Assembly: GCF_900107585.1 (NCBI RefSeq)
Contig: NZ_FNQM01000002.1
Coordinates: forward strand, 186,001-250,000
From: Rubrimonas cliftonensis
GTDB taxonomy: Bacteria > Pseudomonadota > Alphaproteobacteria > Rhodobacterales > Rhodobacteraceae
Direction: 5' to 3'
Length of the DNA stretch: 64,000 nucleotides
Position 1 is the stretch's first letter. Each line of letters begins with the position of its first letter. The notes under the pieces were generated by a model. The model had not been told where the DNA came from. It saw only the letters and a list, made by a program, of their open reading frames with translations, and did no database searches. Positions 36,138 through 45,509 of this stretch are shown here, piece after piece. The translations under genes were made by a program, and so were the position numbers.

Positions 36138-36601
36138 GCGCATCCCCCGGGGCCGGCGTCTCGGTCGGAGCGTGGCTCCGACGCGGCGCGATCGGCCCAC
36201 CGCCGCCAGCGCCGCGCGCCTCCCTCATGAAAGATTTGTCTCAGGGCGTCCAGCGTCCCGGACGTCGCGGCGGCGCCGTCGAGAAAGACCGCCGCCAGCG
36301 TCACCTGCGCCCTGTCCTCGCCTGAAACGACATGAACCACCGGCGCGAGCCCGCGCATCCGGCTCAGCCGGCGCCACAGATCCTGCCGCGCCGCCGTCGC
36401 CATGCGCGCCCGCCACAGTCGCCCCGCGCCGGGCGGCGCCGCGACGGTCTCCGTCGCGCAGACCACCGAAGTCGCCCGGCGCGGCGCGCGTGCGAGGGCG
36501 CAGGGGGCGACAACCGTCTCGCCCTCACGCTCCACCAGCGTGAAGCGGCCCGCGGCGCGCCGCGGCCCCGCCAGCAGTGCGCGCAGCGCCTCGGGGCTCA
36601 G
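36119..36601 (-). CDS. Hypothetical protein with possible CTG start
   Basis: An open frame of about 160 residues fills the space between the small membrane protein gene and pccA, overlapping pccA by 19 bases. It reads as plausible protein (SPEALRALLAGPRRAAGRF, LWRRLSRMRGLAPVVHVVSG, AQVTLAAVFLDGAAA) but no ATG is available at the natural N-terminus. A CTG at 36601 overlaps the upstream stop by 4 bases, mimicking the ATGA couplings elsewhere; a GTG at 36535 is the conservative alternative. No family is recognised. Confidence 0.4.
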   Translation of the reverse strand: MSPEALRALLAGPRRAAGRFTLVEREGETVVAPCALARAPRRATSVVCATETVAAPPGAGRLWRARMATAARQDLWRRLSRMRGLAPVVHVVSGEDRAQVTLAAVFLDGAAATSGTLDALRQIFHEGGARRWRRWADRAASEPRSDRDAGPGGCACSRRS

Positions 36602-36831
36602 CGGTCGCGCCCCATGTTCATGATCGCCACGCCCATGCCCACCGCCGCCCCGGTGAAGCCGAAGCCCGCGGCGAGCATCAGATAGCCGAGCCAGCCGACC
36701 TCCGAGCCCGCCATCAGCGTGCCGATCCGCCCGACATCGGTCCAGACGAGCCCCAGCAAAGCGGCCAGCCCCGCGAAGAAGCCGGTGGCGCCGTGGCGGG
36801 CGAGGAAGCGGATGAGGCGGGGGTCGGTCAT
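36598..36831 (-). CDS. Small two-helix membrane protein, hypothetical
   Basis: The 77-residue protein has two hydrophobic helices (ATGFFAGLAALLGLVW and WLGYLMLAAGFGFTGAAVGMG), with a positively charged N-terminus and the ending NMGRDR. It resembles small inner-membrane proteins of unknown role. It follows the SDR gene by 32 bases and its stop overlaps the CTG of the next frame. The ribosome-binding site is weak. Confidence 0.6.
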   Translation of the reverse strand: MTDPRLIRFLARHGATGFFAGLAALLGLVWTDVGRIGTLMAGSEVGWLGYLMLAAGFGFTGAAVGMGVAIMNMGRDR

Positions 36832-36863
36832 GGCGAGGGACGTAGCGCGGACGGGCCGCCGCG

Positions 36864-37541
36864 TCAGCCCTCGGGGTTCGGCATGAGATAGACCTCGCCG
36901 ACCGTCACATGCGCCGGCTGCTCCAGCGCATAGACGACGGCGCGGGCGACGTCCTCGGCCTTCAGCGCCTGCGGCTTGGCCTCGTCGAAGAAGGGCGTGT
37001 CGACCATGCCCGGCGCGATCACCGTGCAGCGCCCGCCCCACTCGCGCATCTCCTCGGCGAGGTTCTCGCCGAAGCCGTGCACGAAATGCTTGGTGGCGCC
37101 GTAGACCGAGCCCTTGAGCGTCGCGCGGCCCGCGCGCGAGCCGGTCAGCAGCATGTGGCCCTTCGTCTTGCGCAGATGCGGCAGCGCGGCGTGCACGGTC
37201 GCGACGAGCCCCCACACGTTCACGTCGATCATCGCGCGCCAGTTGGCGAGGTCGCCGTTCTCCGCGCCCGCCGCGCTGGCGCCCATGCCCGCGTTGGCGA
37301 AGGCCGCGTCGAGCCCGCCGAACGTCTCCGCCGCGCGCGCCATCGCCGCCTTCAGCGCGTCCGCGTCGGTCGCGTCGCAGGGCAGGGCGAGGGCGTCGCC
37401 GCCGATCTCGCGCACCAGCGCGTCGAGCCTGTCGGCGGAGCGCGCGGCCAGCGCAACGCGCCAGCCGGCCTCAGCCGCCGCGCGCGCCGTCGCCGCGCCG
37501 ATGCCGCTGGAGGCGCCGGTGATGAAAAGGGTTCTGCTCAT
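36864..37541 (-). CDS. SDR family NAD(P)-dependent oxidoreductase
   Basis: The 225-residue classical short-chain dehydrogenase has the cofactor loop TGASSGIGAATARAAA at about residues 8-23, FANAGMG (NAG motif), a serine at LLTGSRAGR and the catalytic YGATK. It is most like serine/threonine 3-dehydrogenase (YdfG) types, but substrate is uncertain. The ATG at 37541 gives the expected MSRTLFITGASSGIG start; a longer open frame upstream has no protein-like character. It lies about 100 bases downstream of the RidA gene. Confidence 0.88.
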   Translation of the reverse strand: MSRTLFITGASSGIGAATARAAAEAGWRVALAARSADRLDALVREIGGDALALPCDATDADALKAAMARAAETFGGLDAAFANAGMGASAAGAENGDLANWRAMIDVNVWGLVATVHAALPHLRKTKGHMLLTGSRAGRATLKGSVYGATKHFVHGFGENLAEEMREWGGRCTVIAPGMVDTPFFDEAKPQALKAEDVARAVVYALEQPAHVTVGEVYLMPNPEG

Positions 37542-37645
37542 GGGGCGGTCTTTCGGTCGGGGTCGCCGCCGCGCAGCGAGGGGCGCAGAGGCTGTGAGAC
37601 GTCTAGCTGTGTCGCCCTTGCGCGATGCGCAACCGCCGGCGCGGC

Positions 37646-38056
37646 TCAGCCCGGCCGGCGGGCGACGCAGTCGATCTCCACCAGCGCCCCCACCGCCAGC
37701 GCCGTGACGCCGACCGTCGTGCGCGCCGGCAGCCGGTCGGCGGGAAAGAAGCTCCTGTAGGTTTCGTTGAACGCGGCGTAGTCGCGCTCGAACCCGGTCA
37801 GGAAGCAGCGGCACTGCGCCACATGCTCCAGCCCCAGCCCGAGCTCGCCCAGCACGAGGCGGAGGTTCTCCATCACCCGCCGCGTCTGCGCCTCGACGCC
37901 TTCCGGCAACGGCGCGTCGGGGGCCGCCGGGTCGGTCGGCATCTGCCCGGTCAGGATCACCCACCCGTCGCTCTCGACCGCATGCGAGAACGGCGCGACG
38001 GGGCGCGGGCCGGCGGGCAGGGTGTGGAAGCGCATCTCGTCGCGTCGCGCAGTCAC
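37646..38056 (-). CDS. RidA family protein
   Basis: The 136-residue protein belongs to the RidA/YjgF/UK114 family, which hydrolyses reactive enamine/imine intermediates formed by PLP enzymes. Matching segments are PVAPFSHAVESDGWVILTGQ, the central helices, and PARTTVGVTALAVGALVEID, which contains the conserved arginine that binds carboxylates. A GTG start with GGGAGG 4 bases upstream is used; an internal ATG at residue 8 is an alternative. It begins 16 bases after the candidate immunity gene. Confidence 0.85.
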   Translation of the reverse strand: MTARRDEMRFHTLPAGPRPVAPFSHAVESDGWVILTGQMPTDPAAPDAPLPEGVEAQTRRVMENLRLVLGELGLGLEHVAQCRCFLTGFERDYAAFNETYRSFFPADRLPARTTVGVTALAVGALVEIDCVARRPG

Positions 38057-38072
38057 GACGCCTCCCGCGCGG

Positions 38073-38291
38073 TCACGATGCGGCGCGCCGCGGCGCGGCG
38101 TCTTCGCTCAGCACGTCCGCGACGCAGTCGAGCCATTCGCGCAGGCTCGCCGGGTCCGCGGTGCGGCCGTCCGGCAGCATCGCGGTGTCGCTGAGCACCT
38201 GCGCGACTTCCGCCTGGGGATCTCTCGCGAGCCTCTGCTCCAGAAAGCCGCGCATCGCCCGATGGGCCTGGTCCGGTGTGAGACTATCCAT
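38073..38291 (-). CDS. Candidate immunity/antitoxin-like protein (72 aa)
   Basis: The 72-residue acidic, helical protein starts [20 protein letters not shown] and ends in an aspartate/glutamate-rich helix (REWLDCVADVLSEDAA). Its AMxxFLE...LPDG...ADP...WLxxV layout resembles small immunity proteins found next to polymorphic-toxin domains, judged by memory and not by search. AAGGAGG is 5 bases upstream of the ATG, the strongest site in the pcc region. It overlaps the upstream toxin-like gene by 8 bases. Function as neutraliser of that protein is inference. Confidence 0.6.
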   Translation of the reverse strand: MDSLTPDQAHRAMRGFLEQRLARDPQAEVAQVLSDTAMLPDGRTADPASLREWLDCVADVLSEDAAPRRAAS

Positions 38292-38586
38292 CGTCGCCTC
38301 CTTCGCGCGCCGATCCTGTCGCCACGCTGAAATAGTCGCGGGGCCTTTCGTTTCTGCCGCCATTCCTGATCCGGTCGCCCCTGACCTGCGCCCAGATCTG
38401 GGCGCCGTCTTCCTCGAGCGCAGCATACCATGCGGTTCCGTACCGGTCGCGCCCGATGAAGTTGGCCGGATCGGCGACAAGCCGCGTCAGCGCGTCGCGC
38501 GCCTTCGGCGTGTCGGCCATGTGGCCGGGGGCGGCCCTGAATATGTGAGCCGCGTCCGTCTCGGAAATGCGCGGCGCCGCAGTCAC
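38284..38586 (-). CDS. Polymorphic-toxin-like nuclease domain protein, free-standing (100 aa)
   Basis: The 100-residue protein contains [14 protein letters not shown] (His14, His22), then [31 protein letters not shown] (Trp65, Gln67, Arg69, Asn75-Gly77) and NERPRDY. This order recalls the small nuclease domains at the C-termini of polymorphic toxins and phage head proteins of the barnase/EndoU/colicin E5/RelE-like class. Here there is no delivery domain, signal peptide or linker. A GTG start overlaps the pccB stop by 4 bases (GTGA), so it is translated with pccB. The family match is from recalled patterns and needs a profile search. Confidence 0.55.
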   Translation of the reverse strand: MTAAPRISETDAAHIFRAAPGHMADTPKARDALTRLVADPANFIGRDRYGTAWYAALEEDGAQIWAQVRGDRIRNGGRNERPRDYFSVATGSAREGGDDG

Positions 38587-40115
38587 AACGGCAGATTGTC
38601 GTGCTTCTTCCACGGCGTCTCGACCCGCTTGCCCCTCAGCGCGGCGAAGGCGCGGGCGACGCGGCGGCGGGTGCTCATCGGCATGATCACCTCGTCGATG
38701 AAGCCGCGCTCGGCGGCGACGAAGGGGTTGGCGAAGCGGTCCTCGTACTCCTTCGTGCGGGCGGCGATCCTGTCGGGGTCGGCCAGTTCCGAGCGGTAGA
38801 GGATCTCCGTCGCGCCCTTGGCGCCCATCACGGCGATCTCGGCGGTCGGCCACGCATAGGTGACGTCGCCCTTCAGGTGCTTGGACGCCATCACGACATA
38901 GGCGCCGCCATAGGCCTTGCGGGTGATCACCGTCACTTTCGGGACCGTCGCCTCGCCGAAGGCGTAGAGCAGCTTGGCGCCGTGCTTGATGATGCCGGCG
39001 TATTCCTGCGCCACCCCCGGCAGAAAGCCCGGCACGTCCACGAAGGTCAGCAGCGGAATGCCGAACGCGTCACAGAAGCGCACGAAGCGCGCCGCCTTGC
39101 GCGCGCTGTCGATGTCGAGGCAGCCCGCCAGCACCATCGGCTGGTTCGCCACCACGCCGACCGTCCGCCCCTCGATCCGCCCGAAGCCGGTGATGATGTT
39201 GCGGGCGAAATCGCGCTGCTGCTCGCAGAAATCGCCCTCGTCGAGCACCTTCGTCACCAGCTCCTTCATGTCGTAGGGCTGGTTGGGGTTGTCGGGGATG
39301 AGGCTGTTCAGGCTCTCCTCCAGCCGCTCGGGACTGTCGAAGAACGGCCGCTGGGGCGGCGTCTCTCGGTTGGAGAGCGGCAGGAAGTCCACCAGCCGGC
39401 GCACCTCCGCCAGCGTCTCGACGTCGTTCTCGAAGGCGGCGTCGGCCACCGAGCTTTTCGAGGTGTGGGTCTTGGCGCCGCCCAGCTCCTCGGCGGTCAC
39501 GGTCTCGTTGGTGACGGTCTTCACCACGTCCGGCCCGGTCACGAACATGTAGCTTGAGCCCTTCACCATGTAGATGAAGTCGGTCATGGCCGGCGAGTAT
39601 ACCGCGCCGCCGGCGCAGGGGCCCATGATGACGCTGATCTGCGGGATGACGCCCGAGCCCTCGATGTTGCGCTGGAACACGTCGCCATAGGCCGCGAGCG
39701 AGCCCACGCCCTCCTGGATGCGGGCGCCGCCGCTGTCGTTCAGCCCGATCACCGGCGCGCCGTTGCGCATCGCCATGTCCATGATCTTGCAGATCTTCGC
39801 GGCCACCGTCTCGCTGACCGAGCCGCCGAACACCGTGAAGTCCTGGCTGAAGACATAGACCTGCCGGCCGTTGATCGTGCCCCAGCCAGTCACCACGCCG
39901 TCGCCCGGATAGGTCGTCTCGGCCATGCCGAAGTCGTGGCAGCGATGCGCCACGAACATGTCATATTCCTCGAACGAGCCCTCATCGAGCAGCGCCTCGA
40001 CCCGCTCGCGCGCGGTGAGCTTGCCCTTGGCGTGCTGGGCCTCGATCCGTTGCGCGCCGCCGCCGAGCCGAGCCACGGCGCGGCGCGCCTCGAGTTGCTC
40101 AAGGATGTCTTTCAT
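38583..40115 (-). CDS. pccB: Propionyl-CoA carboxylase beta subunit (carboxyltransferase)
   Basis: The 510-residue subunit moves the carboxyl group from biotin to propionyl-CoA. Landmarks include [20 protein letters not shown], the oxyanion-hole block [55 protein letters not shown] and [12 protein letters not shown]. Length is normal. Gene order is pccB, toxin-like, immunity-like, ridA, SDR, two small genes, pccA, with spacings that allow one transcript. It is divergent from malic enzyme across about 220 bases. Confidence 0.97.
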   Translation of the reverse strand: MKDILEQLEARRAVARLGGGAQRIEAQHAKGKLTARERVEALLDEGSFEEYDMFVAHRCHDFGMAETTYPGDGVVTGWGTINGRQVYVFSQDFTVFGGSVSETVAAKICKIMDMAMRNGAPVIGLNDSGGARIQEGVGSLAAYGDVFQRNIEGSGVIPQISVIMGPCAGGAVYSPAMTDFIYMVKGSSYMFVTGPDVVKTVTNETVTAEELGGAKTHTSKSSVADAAFENDVETLAEVRRLVDFLPLSNRETPPQRPFFDSPERLEESLNSLIPDNPNQPYDMKELVTKVLDEGDFCEQQRDFARNIITGFGRIEGRTVGVVANQPMVLAGCLDIDSARKAARFVRFCDAFGIPLLTFVDVPGFLPGVAQEYAGIIKHGAKLLYAFGEATVPKVTVITRKAYGGAYVVMASKHLKGDVTYAWPTAEIAVMGAKGATEILYRSELADPDRIAARTKEYEDRFANPFVAAERGFIDEVIMPMSTRRRVARAFAALRGKRVETPWKKHDNLPL

Positions 40116-40333
40116 GGCTTTCCCCTCGCCTGGGCCGACGCGACCCTTTCCGCCTGCCGCGCGCGCCGCGCCGCGTCAAGGGGCCGCCGCGCCGCTGGCC
40201 GCAGACCGGTCCAATCCGCCGCGCCCTGCCGCGGAGCGGCTTCGCGCCGGCGCGGGCCTGTGTATTGTGCCTGTCGACAAGAGCCCGGATGGAACCGGGG
40301 CAGGTTGGAACGGCAGGGGCGGGGGGAGCCGAC

Positions 40334-42625
40334 ATGAGCGACACGGGCGACGAACTGGGCGCGCAGGCGCTCGCCTACCATGAGGCGGGACGGCCGGGGA
40401 AACTGGAGGTGCGCGTCACCAAGCCGATGGCCACCAGCCGCGACCTCTCGCTGGCCTACAGCCCCGGCGTCGCCGCCGCGTGCCTCGCGATCCGCGACGA
40501 CCCGACCGCGGCGGCGCGCTTCACCGGGCGGCAGAACCTCGTCGCGGTGGTCTCCAACGGCACGGCGGTGCTGGGTCTCGGCGACATCGGGCCGCTGGCC
40601 TCCAAGCCGGTGATGGAGGGCAAGGCGGCGCTGTTCAAGAAGTTCGCAGGCATCGACTGCTACGACATTGAGGTGGCGGAGACCGACCCCGCGAAGCTGG
40701 CCGCCATCGTCGCCGCGCTGGAGCCGACCTTCGGCGCGGTGAACCTGGAGGACATCTCGGCGCCGGCCTGCTTCGAGGTCGAGCGGCTCTGCCGCGAGAC
40801 CATGGGCATTCCGGTCTTCCACGACGACCAGCACGGCACGGCCATCGTCGTCGCCGCCGCCGTCACCAACGCGCTGCGGCTGGGCGAGAAGCGGTTCGAG
40901 GATCTGCGCGTCGTCTCCACCGGCGGCGGCGCGGCGGGCATCGCCTGTCTCGACCTGCTGCGCCATCTGGGCGTCAGGCGCGAGAACATCATCCTCTACG
41001 ACCGCGACGGGCTGGTGCACCTGCAGCGCCCTCTTGACGGCCGCAAGCCCGACTACGCGCTCCCCGGCCCTGGCCCGACGCTGGCCGAGGCGATGGTCGG
41101 CGCCGATCTCTTCCTCGGCCTCTCCGGGCCGGGGGTGCTGAAGCCCGAGATGGTGGCGGCCATGGCGCCCAACCCCATCATCCTCGCGCTCGCCAACCCC
41201 AACCCCGAGATCATGCCCGAGATCGCGCGCGCGGCGCGGCCGGATGCGATGATTGCGACGGGCCGCAGCGACTATCCCAACCAGGTCAACAACGTCCTGT
41301 GCTTTCCGTTCATTTTCCGCGGCGCGCTCGACTGCGGCGCTACCGAGATCAACGAGGCGATGAAGATCGCCTGCGCCACCGCCATCGCCGATCTCGCCCA
41401 CGCGCCGGGCACCGAGGAGGCCGCGCGGGTCTACGCCGGCGAGCGCCTGGTCTTCGGCCGCGACTACCTCATCCCCAAGCCCTTCGACCCGAGGCTGCTG
41501 GCGACGGTTGCGGCCGCCGTCGCCGAAGCCGCGATGGAGAGCGGCGTCGCCACCCGACCGATCACGGACATGCCCGCCTATCGCGAGCGTCTGGAGCGCA
41601 CCGTGTACCGCTCGGGCTTCCTGATGAAGCCGATCTTCGAGCGCGCACGGCAGGTGCGCCGCCGCGTCGTCTTCGCCGAGGGCGAGGACGAGCGCGCCCT
41701 TCGCACCGCGCTCGCCATGGCGCAGGAGGGCGTCGACCGGCCGGTGCTGATCGGCCGCCGCCGCGTGCTCGCCGCCAACATCGAGAAGCTCGGCCTGCCG
41801 CTGGAGGTCGGGCGCGACTTCGAGCCCTGCGACCCCGAGGACGACCCGCGCTACGGCGACTACTGGCGCGACTACTACAACCTCACCAGGCGCGAGGGCG
41901 TCACGCCCGACCTCGCCCGCGCGATCATGCGCACCAACACCACCGCCATCGGCGCGGTCATGGTGCATCGGGGCGAGGCCGACAGCGTGATCTGCGGGCT
42001 GTTCGGGCAGTATCTCTGGCATCTCAACTACATCCGGACCGTTCTGTGCCGGGACGGCAAGCGCCGGCCCATCGGGGCGCTCGTGGCGATGATCCTCGAC
42101 AGCGGGCCGATCTTCATCGCCGACACGCAGGTTCACGCCGAGCCGACGCCGGCTCAGCTCGTCGAGATCGCGCGGGCGGCGGCGTCGGAGCTGGGCCTGT
42201 TCGGGATAACGCCCAAGGTCGCCTTCATCAGCGCCTCGAACTTCGGCAACCTGCGCGACGCGGCGTCGGAGCGCGCGCAGTCGGCGGTGCGCCTGCTCGA
42301 CGCCGAGGGGGCGGATTTCGACTATGAAGGCGAGATGCATGTCGATGTCGCGGTCGACCCCGCGCTGCGCGAGCGGATATTTCCCAATTCCCGGCTGGAA
42401 GGCGCGGCGAACCTGCTCATCATGCCGTCCATGGATGCGGCGACGGCGGCGAAGAACGTGCTGAAGTCGCTGGCCGGGGGGCTGCAGGTCGGCCCGATCC
42501 TGATGGGGATGCAAGGCGCCGCCCACATCGTCACCCCGACGATGAGCGCGCGCGGACTGCTCAACGTGGCGGCGCTGGCCGGCGGCGGGGAATTCGGCGG
42601 GGCGGACCTGGCCGATCAGGCCTGA
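40334..42625 (+). CDS. maeB: NADP-dependent malic enzyme with phosphotransacetylase-like domain
   Basis: The 763-residue enzyme converts malate to pyruvate and CO2. The N-terminal malic domain includes [51 protein letters not shown] and [18 protein letters not shown]. From about residue 440 to the end a phosphotransacetylase-like domain follows; in MaeB proteins this part is regulatory. The ATG at 40334 is preceded by GGGGGGAG; an upstream ATG at 40265 is unlikely. The gene stands alone. It can draw C4 acids made by propionyl-CoA and glyoxylate assimilation back to pyruvate. Confidence 0.95.
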   Translation: MSDTGDELGAQALAYHEAGRPGKLEVRVTKPMATSRDLSLAYSPGVAAACLAIRDDPTAAARFTGRQNLVAVVSNGTAVLGLGDIGPLASKPVMEGKAALFKKFAGIDCYDIEVAETDPAKLAAIVAALEPTFGAVNLEDISAPACFEVERLCRETMGIPVFHDDQHGTAIVVAAAVTNALRLGEKRFEDLRVVSTGGGAAGIACLDLLRHLGVRRENIILYDRDGLVHLQRPLDGRKPDYALPGPGPTLAEAMVGADLFLGLSGPGVLKPEMVAAMAPNPIILALANPNPEIMPEIARAARPDAMIATGRSDYPNQVNNVLCFPFIFRGALDCGATEINEAMKIACATAIADLAHAPGTEEAARVYAGERLVFGRDYLIPKPFDPRLLATVAAAVAEAAMESGVATRPITDMPAYRERLERTVYRSGFLMKPIFERARQVRRRVVFAEGEDERALRTALAMAQEGVDRPVLIGRRRVLAANIEKLGLPLEVGRDFEPCDPEDDPRYGDYWRDYYNLTRREGVTPDLARAIMRTNTTAIGAVMVHRGEADSVICGLFGQYLWHLNYIRTVLCRDGKRRPIGALVAMILDSGPIFIADTQVHAEPTPAQLVEIARAAASELGLFGITPKVAFISASNFGNLRDAASERAQSAVRLLDAEGADFDYEGEMHVDVAVDPALRERIFPNSRLEGAANLLIMPSMDAATAAKNVLKSLAGGLQVGPILMGMQGAAHIVTPTMSARGLLNVAALAGGGEFGGADLADQA

Positions 42626-42722
42626 GCCGCCGCGCTGCCCCGCGGGCCCTCGCTGGTGCTCGGCGGTCTCGGCGCCTTCGGCGTGATGGAGCGGCGCACG
42701 GCGAGGCGCGCCCGATCGCTGC

Positions 42723-42751
42723 TTCACCCGCCACCTGCAAGGTCGTATAGT
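42723..42751 (+). promoter_or_regulatory. Probable sigma-70-type promoter of ialB-like gene
   Basis: TTCACC at 42723-42728 and TATAGT at 42746-42751 are separated by 17 bases, a good match to the housekeeping consensus. Transcription would begin near 42758, about 58 bases before the chosen start codon. Confidence 0.5.
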
Positions 42752-42815
42752 GGTGGCCGTGCCCCGGTCCGAATGGCCGGGTCCAAATTTCTGGATGGAA
42801 GAGAGTTTCCGCGCC

Positions 42816-43310
42816 ATGAACAGAACGGCTGCATGCGTCGCCGGCGGCCTCGCCTTCGCCCTCGCGTCCGGCGCGCTGGCGCAGGACGGCGCCGCGGCAG
42901 ATTTCGAGACCTTCGACGACTGGGCTTTCTCATGCTCCGCCGGAGCGTGCCAAGTCTACTCCGCGCTGGTCGAACGTGAGACAGGTCGCTTGAACGTATC
43001 GCTTTCCATCGTGCGCGACCCGGAGACAGACGGCCTGACCGCGATCGTGAACGTGCCGCTCATGGTGGCGCTCCAGCCCGGCGTGCAGATCATCGCCGAG
43101 AAGGGCGCTCCGCTGCGCGCCGGATATCAGTTCTGCGAAGAGAGCGGATGTCGCGCGATCGTGCAACTCGACGCCGAGGCCGAGACGGCCATGCGCGACA
43201 GCGGCGTGGTGGCGATCGACCTGTTTCGATACGGCGAGTCGTCGCCGCGGCGCACGACGATGTCGCTCGACGGCTTCGACGAGGCGATCGAGCGTCTGCT
43301 GCTGCGGTAG
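42816..43310 (+). CDS. Invasion-associated locus B (IalB) family protein
   Basis: The 164-residue exported protein has a signal peptide (NRTAACVAGGLAFALASGAL, cleavage near ALAQ-DG) and an IalB domain: FDDWAFSCSAGACQVYSALV with the first cysteine pair and GYQFCEESGCRAIVQL with the second. IalB-like proteins are periplasmic or outer-membrane-associated in alphaproteobacteria; the name comes from Bartonella, but the molecular role is unknown and free-living species carry several copies. The ATG at 42816 starts the signal peptide; one at 42795 is the alternative. Confidence 0.85.
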   Translation: MNRTAACVAGGLAFALASGALAQDGAAADFETFDDWAFSCSAGACQVYSALVERETGRLNVSLSIVRDPETDGLTAIVNVPLMVALQPGVQIIAEKGAPLRAGYQFCEESGCRAIVQLDAEAETAMRDSGVVAIDLFRYGESSPRRTTMSLDGFDEAIERLLLR

Positions 43311-43334
43311 CCGGCGCGGCGTTCGCCGCGCCGG
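43311..43334. terminator. Perfect hairpin between convergent ialB-like and mtkB genes
   Basis: CCGGCGCGGCG, a TT loop and CGCCGCGCCGG form an uninterrupted 11-bp inverted repeat starting on the base after the ialB-like stop and ending 7 bases before the mtkB stop. There is no T-run on either side, so termination efficiency is uncertain, but placement between convergent genes fits a shared bidirectional terminator. Confidence 0.55.
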
Positions 43335-43341
43335 ACCGCGA

Positions 43342-44238
43342 TCAGGCCATCGCCTCGGCGCCCACCATCCTCGCGACGGTTTCGCCCATCGAGGAGGGGT
43401 TGGGGCAGATCGTGACGCCAAGCTCCTGCAGCAGCGTCACCTTCTCCTGCGCGCTCTCGCCGAAGGCGGAGATGATGGCGCCGGCGTGGCCCATCTTCCG
43501 GCCCTTGGGCGCCGACAGGCCGGCGACATAGGCCGCGAGCGGCTTCTTCATGTTCTCGCGCCAGTAGCGCGCGCCCTCGGCTTCCTGCGGGCCGCCGATC
43601 TCGCCGATCATCAGCACCGCGTCGGTCTCGGGGTCGTTCTCGAACAGCTCCAGGATGTCGCGGAACGAGGAGCCGTTGATCGGGTCGCCGCCGATGCCGA
43701 CCGAGGTCGACACGCCGAGGCCCAGCGTCTTGAGCTGGCTCGCCGCCTCGTAGCCGAGCGTGCCCGAGCGGCCGACGATGCCGATGCGCCCCTCGCTGTA
43801 GATGTGGTCGGGCATGATGCCCATCATCGACTTGCCGGGTGAGATCACGCCAGCGCAGTTCGGCCCCACCAGCCGCAGCCGCGTCTCGGCGCGGTAGCGG
43901 CGCAGGTAGCGCTTGACCTTCATCATGTCCTGCGAGGGGATGCCGTCGGTCACGCAGACGGCGAGGCGCACGCCGGCGTCAGCGGCCTCCATGATCGCGT
44001 CGGCTGCGAAGGGTGGCGGAACGAACACCATGGAGGCCTCCGCGCCGGTCTCGGCGACCGCGCCCTTCACCGTGTTGAACACGGGCTTGCCCAGCATGGT
44101 CTCGCCGCCGCGGCCCGGCGTCACGCCGCCGACGATGTTGGCGCCGTAGTTGATCGCCTGCTCGGTGTGGAACATGCCGATTCGGCCGGAGATGCCCTGG
44201 ACGATGATCGGCGTCGACTTGTCGATGAGAATGGCCAT
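43342..44238 (-). CDS. mtkB: Malate--CoA ligase (malate thiokinase) alpha subunit
   Basis: The 298-residue subunit belongs to the succinyl-CoA synthetase alpha family: CoA-binding start [32 protein letters not shown] and the phosphohistidine segment [12 protein letters not shown] (His near residue 256). It is assigned to malate thiokinase rather than SucD because it is linked to a malyl-CoA lyase and serine-glyoxylate aminotransferase, and because the motif reads ISGRIGMFH. The enzyme makes malyl-CoA from malate, CoA and ATP in the serine cycle. It follows mtkA by 11 bases. Confidence 0.9.
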   Translation of the reverse strand: MAILIDKSTPIIVQGISGRIGMFHTEQAINYGANIVGGVTPGRGGETMLGKPVFNTVKGAVAETGAEASMVFVPPPFAADAIMEAADAGVRLAVCVTDGIPSQDMMKVKRYLRRYRAETRLRLVGPNCAGVISPGKSMMGIMPDHIYSEGRIGIVGRSGTLGYEAASQLKTLGLGVSTSVGIGGDPINGSSFRDILELFENDPETDAVLMIGEIGGPQEAEGARYWRENMKKPLAAYVAGLSAPKGRKMGHAGAIISAFGESAQEKVTLLQELGVTICPNPSSMGETVARMVGAEAMA

Positions 44239-44249
44239 GGTTCCCTCCC

Positions 44250-45428
44250 TCAGGCGGCTTTTTCGGCGGTGGGGCGGGCGGCGACGGCCTTCTCGGCGGC
44301 CTCGGCCAGCGTCTCGGCGGTGATGATCGGCAGGCCGCTCTGGGCGATGATGCGGCGGCCCTCGTCGACATTGGTGCCCGAGAGCCGGACGATCACGGGC
44401 ATCTGCACGTCGAGCTTCTGGAACGCCTGAACCACGCCCTCCGCGACCCAGTCGCAGCGGTTGATGCCGGCGAAGATGTTGACCAGCATCACCTTCACGT
44501 TGGCGTCGCCGAGCACGACGCGGAACGCCTTCAGCACGCGCTCGGGGCTCGCGCCGCCGCCGATGTCGAGGAAGTTCGCGGGCGCGCCGCCGGCGAGCTT
44601 GATCATGTCCATCGTGGCCATCGCCAGCCCGGCGCCGTTGATCATGCAGCCGATGTCGCCTTCGAGGCCGACATAGGCGAGGCCGCGGTCTGCGGCGGCG
44701 CTCTCGCGCGGGTCCTCCTGGCTGCGGTCGCGCAGTTCGCTGATCTGCGGCCGGCGGAACAGCGCATTGTCGTCGAAGCTCATCTTGGCGTCGAGCGCCA
44801 CGAGATCGTCGGAGCCGGTGACGACCAGCGGGTTGATCTCGACCATGGTGGCGTCGAGGTCGCGGAAGGCGCGGTAGGAGGCCATCAGGATCTTGACGAG
44901 CTTGTTGACGAGCCGGCTGTCGAGCCCCAGCCCGAAGGCCAGTTCGCGCGCCTGGTACTCCAGCAGGCCCGCGGCGGGGTCGATCGAAATGCGCAGCAGC
45001 GAGTCCGGCTCCTCGACGGCGATCTCCTCGATCTCCATGCCGCCGGCGCTGGAGGCGACCAGCATGATCCGCTCGGAGGCGCGGTCGAGCACGATGCCGA
45101 GGTAGAGCTCCTGCGCGATGTCGGTGGCCTCCTCGACATAGAGGCGGCCGACCAGCTTGCCGCGGCTGTCGGTCTGGCGTGTGACGAGGCGGCGGCCGAG
45201 CATGTCGGAGGCGGCCTCCTGGATCTCGGTCTCGGAGGAGCAGATGCGCACGCCGCCGGCCTCGCCGCGGCCTCCGGAGTGGATCTGCGCCTTCACGACC
45301 CAGCGATCGCCGCCGATCTCGCGGGCGCGGTAGCTGGCCTGTTCGGGGCTGTAGGCAAGGCCGCCGACCGGCACCGGGATGCCATAGCCCGCCAGCAGTT
45401 CCTTGGCCTGATACTCGTGGATATCCAT
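44250..45428 (-). CDS. mtkA: Malate--CoA ligase (malate thiokinase) beta subunit
   Basis: The 392-residue ATP-grasp subunit starts [20 protein letters not shown]. Other family blocks are [40 protein letters not shown] and [20 protein letters not shown], followed by GGGASPERV and INIFAGI-like [16 protein letters not shown]. It forms the active ligase with the alpha subunit. AGGAGG precedes the ATG. About 80 bases separate it from the malyl-CoA lyase gene, so lyase, mtkA and mtkB probably share a transcript. Confidence 0.9.
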   Translation of the reverse strand: MDIHEYQAKELLAGYGIPVPVGGLAYSPEQASYRAREIGGDRWVVKAQIHSGGRGEAGGVRICSSETEIQEAASDMLGRRLVTRQTDSRGKLVGRLYVEEATDIAQELYLGIVLDRASERIMLVASSAGGMEIEEIAVEEPDSLLRISIDPAAGLLEYQARELAFGLGLDSRLVNKLVKILMASYRAFRDLDATMVEINPLVVTGSDDLVALDAKMSFDDNALFRRPQISELRDRSQEDPRESAAADRGLAYVGLEGDIGCMINGAGLAMATMDMIKLAGGAPANFLDIGGGASPERVLKAFRVVLGDANVKVMLVNIFAGINRCDWVAEGVVQAFQKLDVQMPVIVRLSGTNVDEGRRIIAQSGLPIITAETLAEAAEKAVAARPTAEKAA

Positions 45429-45509
45429 GGGCTTATTCCTCCTGACGTTTCTTGTTTGCGCGTGGTGTGCGAAGCGGCCCGACCCCTTTCGCGGCGCCGG
45501 GCGCGCGGG

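Noticed and set aside
40112-42817. Open frame of about 900 codons antisense to malic enzyme
   Set aside because: Composition is a low-complexity mirror of the malic enzyme codons, with no recognisable motif and no separate ribosome-binding site.
43342-45428. Ordinary succinyl-CoA synthetase (sucCD)
   Set aside because: Linkage to malyl-CoA lyase and serine-glyoxylate aminotransferase, and absence of TCA-cycle neighbours, favour malate thiokinase. Sequence alone cannot exclude dual activity.
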